Assembly: GCA_009663005.1 (NCBI GenBank)
Contig: CM018903.1
Location: forward strand, 22,722,493 to 22,732,492
Length of the DNA stretch: 10,000 nucleotides
DNA from: Actinidia chinensis
Taxonomy: Eukaryota; Streptophyta; Magnoliopsida; Ericales; Actinidiaceae
Direction: 5' to 3'
Part shown: one piece after another, positions 8,310-10,000 of the stretch
How the letters are laid out: each line of letters begins with the position of its first letter
Position numbering within the stretch: the stretch's first letter is position 1
Notes under the pieces: model-generated
The model's input: only the letters and a program-made list of their open reading frames with translations
Told to the model about the DNA's origin: nothing
Database searches by the model: none
Translations under genes and position numbers: made by a program

Positions 8310-9300
8310 ATTGCCATAATTAGCTCTGGATTTGTCTCGATCCATCACCGAGTTATCAAGTGCCCTAGGACTTTTCCTGAGCTTAACTCGAAGGCACACT
8401 CGGCCTCATTCAATCTTATCTTGTGTTCTTTAAGTGTTGCAAACACCTCAGTTAAGTCCCTTAAATCATCAAGCTCTTTTTGCCTTTTAACCACCATGTC
8501 ATCGATGTAAGCATCCATAGTTTTACACATTATTGGATCAAAAATCTTGGTGATCATTATCTGATATGTGGTTCCAACTTTTTCGACCTGAAGGGCATGA
8601 CCACGTAGAAGAATATGCCGTAGGGGGTGATGCAGGCAATTTTTCCTTAATCGGGATCATGCATTACTATTTGGTGGTAACCTCAGTATGCATCCAGGAA
8701 ACTCATCTAGGAATGACCCGAAGTAAAGTCCACCAATTAATCAATTTTTGGACAAGCTTGGTTAAGGCTTGTGAAGTCAATGCAGACTTTTCACTTGCCA
8801 ATTTTCTTCTTTATCATGATTGTATTGGATGGCTAGCTCGAGTGACGAACCTCCGTTATTGCATTTGCCTCTTTTAATTTTTTTACCTCCTCTATCACAG
8901 TGACCACATGCTCGGTTGTGGACCTTTTTCCCCGATGCTTTATTGGGCCAGCCTTAGAAAGGATATTCAATTCATGTTTGATAAAGGTGGGGTCGATCTT
9001 GGGCATCTTGTACGGTGTCCATGCGAAGACCTCGATATTAGCTATTAGAAATTGGATGAGCTCGGGTCTTTCTCGCTCTTTTAAGTTTGCTCCAGTAAGA
9101 AAGAAACGATCTGAGCTTGGCTTATCAAGTTCATAGCATATCAGGTCTTCCATGACTTTGGCTTCGTGGTTCCTTTCGAAATCTTCAAAAACCTCATGCT
9201 CTTCTTCAAGCAGTTGCACTTCTTTCATGGCTGCCTTAATGGAAACCATGGCAAGGTAGCATTGTTTAGCTTCCACTAGGTCTCCATAAAGGGTTTTCTT
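8310..9300 (-). pseudogene. pol: Reverse transcriptase domain of pol with N-terminal linker (degenerate)
   Basis: This domain copies element RNA into cDNA. A 147-residue open stretch (9276-8833) is the protease-RT linker, including FFLTGANLKERE, then IEVFAWTPYKMP and the INxHxLN-like start of RT. The fingers segment KVCIDFTSLNQACPK follows in a shifted frame with TGA at 8791-8793, where the family has Trp. Directly after it CPK joins ID (8740-8754), so about seven family residues are deleted. The MSFLDAY and GYHQI blocks remain, interrupted by several stops. After VMPF a one-base loss near 8576-8583 shifts the frame. The catalytic box YIDD is intact at 8498-8509, followed by LNEAECAFELSSGKVLGHL. 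A TGA at 8345-8347 ends that frame, but VSPRTAKEVQKLTG continues in the same frame. Confidence 0.93.
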
Positions 9301-9309
9301 ACCTCAGGG

Positions 9310-9715
9310 GTGGCAAATTTAATGATTTGGTGTAATGTGGAAGTGCTCCCCTAATCCTATGCAACCAATCTCGGCTAACGATTGCGTTGTATGGGGAAGG
9401 AATGTCTATTATAACAAACTCTGTCACCAACTCTTGGGAACCAACTTGTGCATTGAGGGTTACAGTTTGCAAGGGCCAGTTAAACTAAGCAATAAACCCT
9501 ACTAAAGAAGCTCGGGCAGGTTTTAAATCGTCTTTAGTCAGATTAAGTTGTTTAAACATATCATAGTACATCACCTCAATTGAACTTCCAGTATCCACTA
9601 GGATTCTCTTGACATCATAATTATGGACTCATAGCTGGATGACCAAAAGATCATTGTGTGTGTGTTGGAACTGCTCTATATAAGTTTTGCTAAAGGTGAT
9701 TATATCTGGCTCAGA
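9310..9715 (-). pseudogene. pol: Aspartic protease domain of pol (degenerate)
   Basis: This retropepsin-type protease would cut the Gag-Pol polyprotein. The active-site box VDTGSS is intact at 9581-9598, preceded by VKRIL and followed by [11 protein letters not shown]. The conserved C-terminal block FVIIDIPSPYNAIV, then RDWLH, follows near 9400-9360 and forms the family's second half-site. A TGA stop at 9629-9631 lies about ten codons before the active site. A TAG follows after GFIA, where the family has Gln. Past RDWLH the frame slips twice, and the HQIIKFATP segment sits in a second frame before the RT linker resumes in a third. The assignment is secure and the domain cannot be translated intact. 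Confidence 0.9.
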
Positions 9716-10000
9716 TTGACACTACCTTTGCTTTTTGGTGTTTGGTTGGCCCGAGAGTACCTTGTGCATTTGGCGTACGATGCGTATCCCTCCCAGATCT
9801 TATTCATGAGATCGGTGGGTCTCCCGATCATGTGAATAGTTCCCAAAGGAAAATCTTCTTCCATGGCATCTTTGGTTTCTGCATTGCTACGATCAAACAT
9901 GGGGTTAGGTCTGACCTCGACTTCCTCTATCGGAGTTTTTTCCTGATCAACATACTCTTTTAGATGCACATCCTAAACAAGTTAATCCAAAAACACCTAT
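9700..10000 (-). pseudogene. gag: gag C-terminal remnant (after the zinc knuckle)
   Basis: This is the last part of the nucleocapsid/capsid polyprotein, which packages element RNA in virus-like particles. The frame at about 9985-9700 shows the segment that follows the CCHC knuckle in Tat elements, ending in HLKEYVDQE, then an acidic linker, then [11 protein letters not shown], which resembles the family's short Gly-Pro box just before protease. Two stops interrupt the frame near 9980, at family Glu/Arg-type positions. The apparent start at 9969 is a GTG inside the old reading frame and not a true initiation site. The frame ends in a stop near 9700 while protease continues in another frame from about 9715, so a small indel separates them. 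The CCHC motif itself is off the window. Confidence 0.75.

Larger units (their letters stand above)
1614..10000 (-). mobile_element. Decayed Tat-lineage Ty3/gypsy LTR retrotransposon (element B), 5' end outside the window
   Basis: On the minus strand the order is gag end, protease, reverse transcriptase, RNase H, second RNase H, integrase, a long non-coding region with an antisense ORF, a degenerate polypurine tract and a 3' LTR. Integrase after RT/RNase H marks Ty3/gypsy. The second RNase H and the extra ORF downstream of pol mark the plant Tat lineage, which also includes Ogre- and Retand-type elements. All domains are recognised by their motifs but are broken by stops and small indels. The copy is defective and probably old. 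The 5' LTR, primer binding site and most of gag are beyond position 10000, so LTR-LTR divergence and target-site duplication cannot be judged here. The lineage call is firm; the subfamily is not assigned. Confidence 0.9.

Noticed and set aside
8027..8317. Minus-strand 96-residue frame read as one protein
   Set aside because: Only its first 30 or so residues (up to LNRFIKK) are true RT connection; after that the real RNase H sequence is in another frame, so the tail is out of frame.
7256..9963. Several plus-strand frames of 67-103 residues (7256-7525, 8307-8510, 8566-8877, 8900-9136, 9742-9963)
   Set aside because: All are antisense to recognisable pol or gag domains on the minus strand, so they are shadows.

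Overview
The window looks like plant nuclear DNA, made of decayed LTR retrotransposons rather than host genes. The evidence is a Ty3/gypsy polyprotein of the plant Tat lineage (two RNase H segments in pol plus an extra ORF between pol and the 3' LTR), plant-style TATA boxes followed by CT-rich leaders, and AT-rich filler. No intact host gene, rRNA, tRNA or CRISPR array was seen. The species cannot be fixed; a dicot is a weak guess.

Layout. (1) 1-299: a stretch with a minus-strand TATA box and CT-rich leader, otherwise unassigned. (2) 300-1047: the 3' end of a plus-oriented element (A), that is a short internal tail and an LTR-like block holding a G-box, a TATA box and a strong imperfect hairpin. 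(3) 1048-1613: AT-rich spacer. (4) 1614-10000: a much larger minus-oriented element (B), whose 3' LTR is at 1614-2273. Reading on the minus strand from the right edge, it contains the end of gag (10000-9700), aspartic protease (9715-9310), a linker and reverse transcriptase (9300-8310), the RT-linked RNase H (8240-7700), a second archaeal-type RNase H (7510-7090) and integrase (7061-5797). A non-coding, repeat-bearing region follows, and inside it lies an antisense (plus-strand) extra ORF at 3494-5082. The 5' LTR, primer binding site and most of gag of element B lie beyond the right edge.

State. Both elements are dead. The pol domains are split over three frames by small indels, and the frames carry many stops, mostly where the family has Trp, Arg or Gln. 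This fits long-term silencing and deamination of methylated cytosine. The second integrase Asp and the distal part of the second RNase H are also lost. Any new transposition of element B would need proteins from another copy.

The most interesting parts are the antisense extra ORF with related repeats on both sides, whose 49-nt cores differ only by transitions, the hairpin in LTR A, and the tail-to-tail arrangement of two related 3' LTRs.
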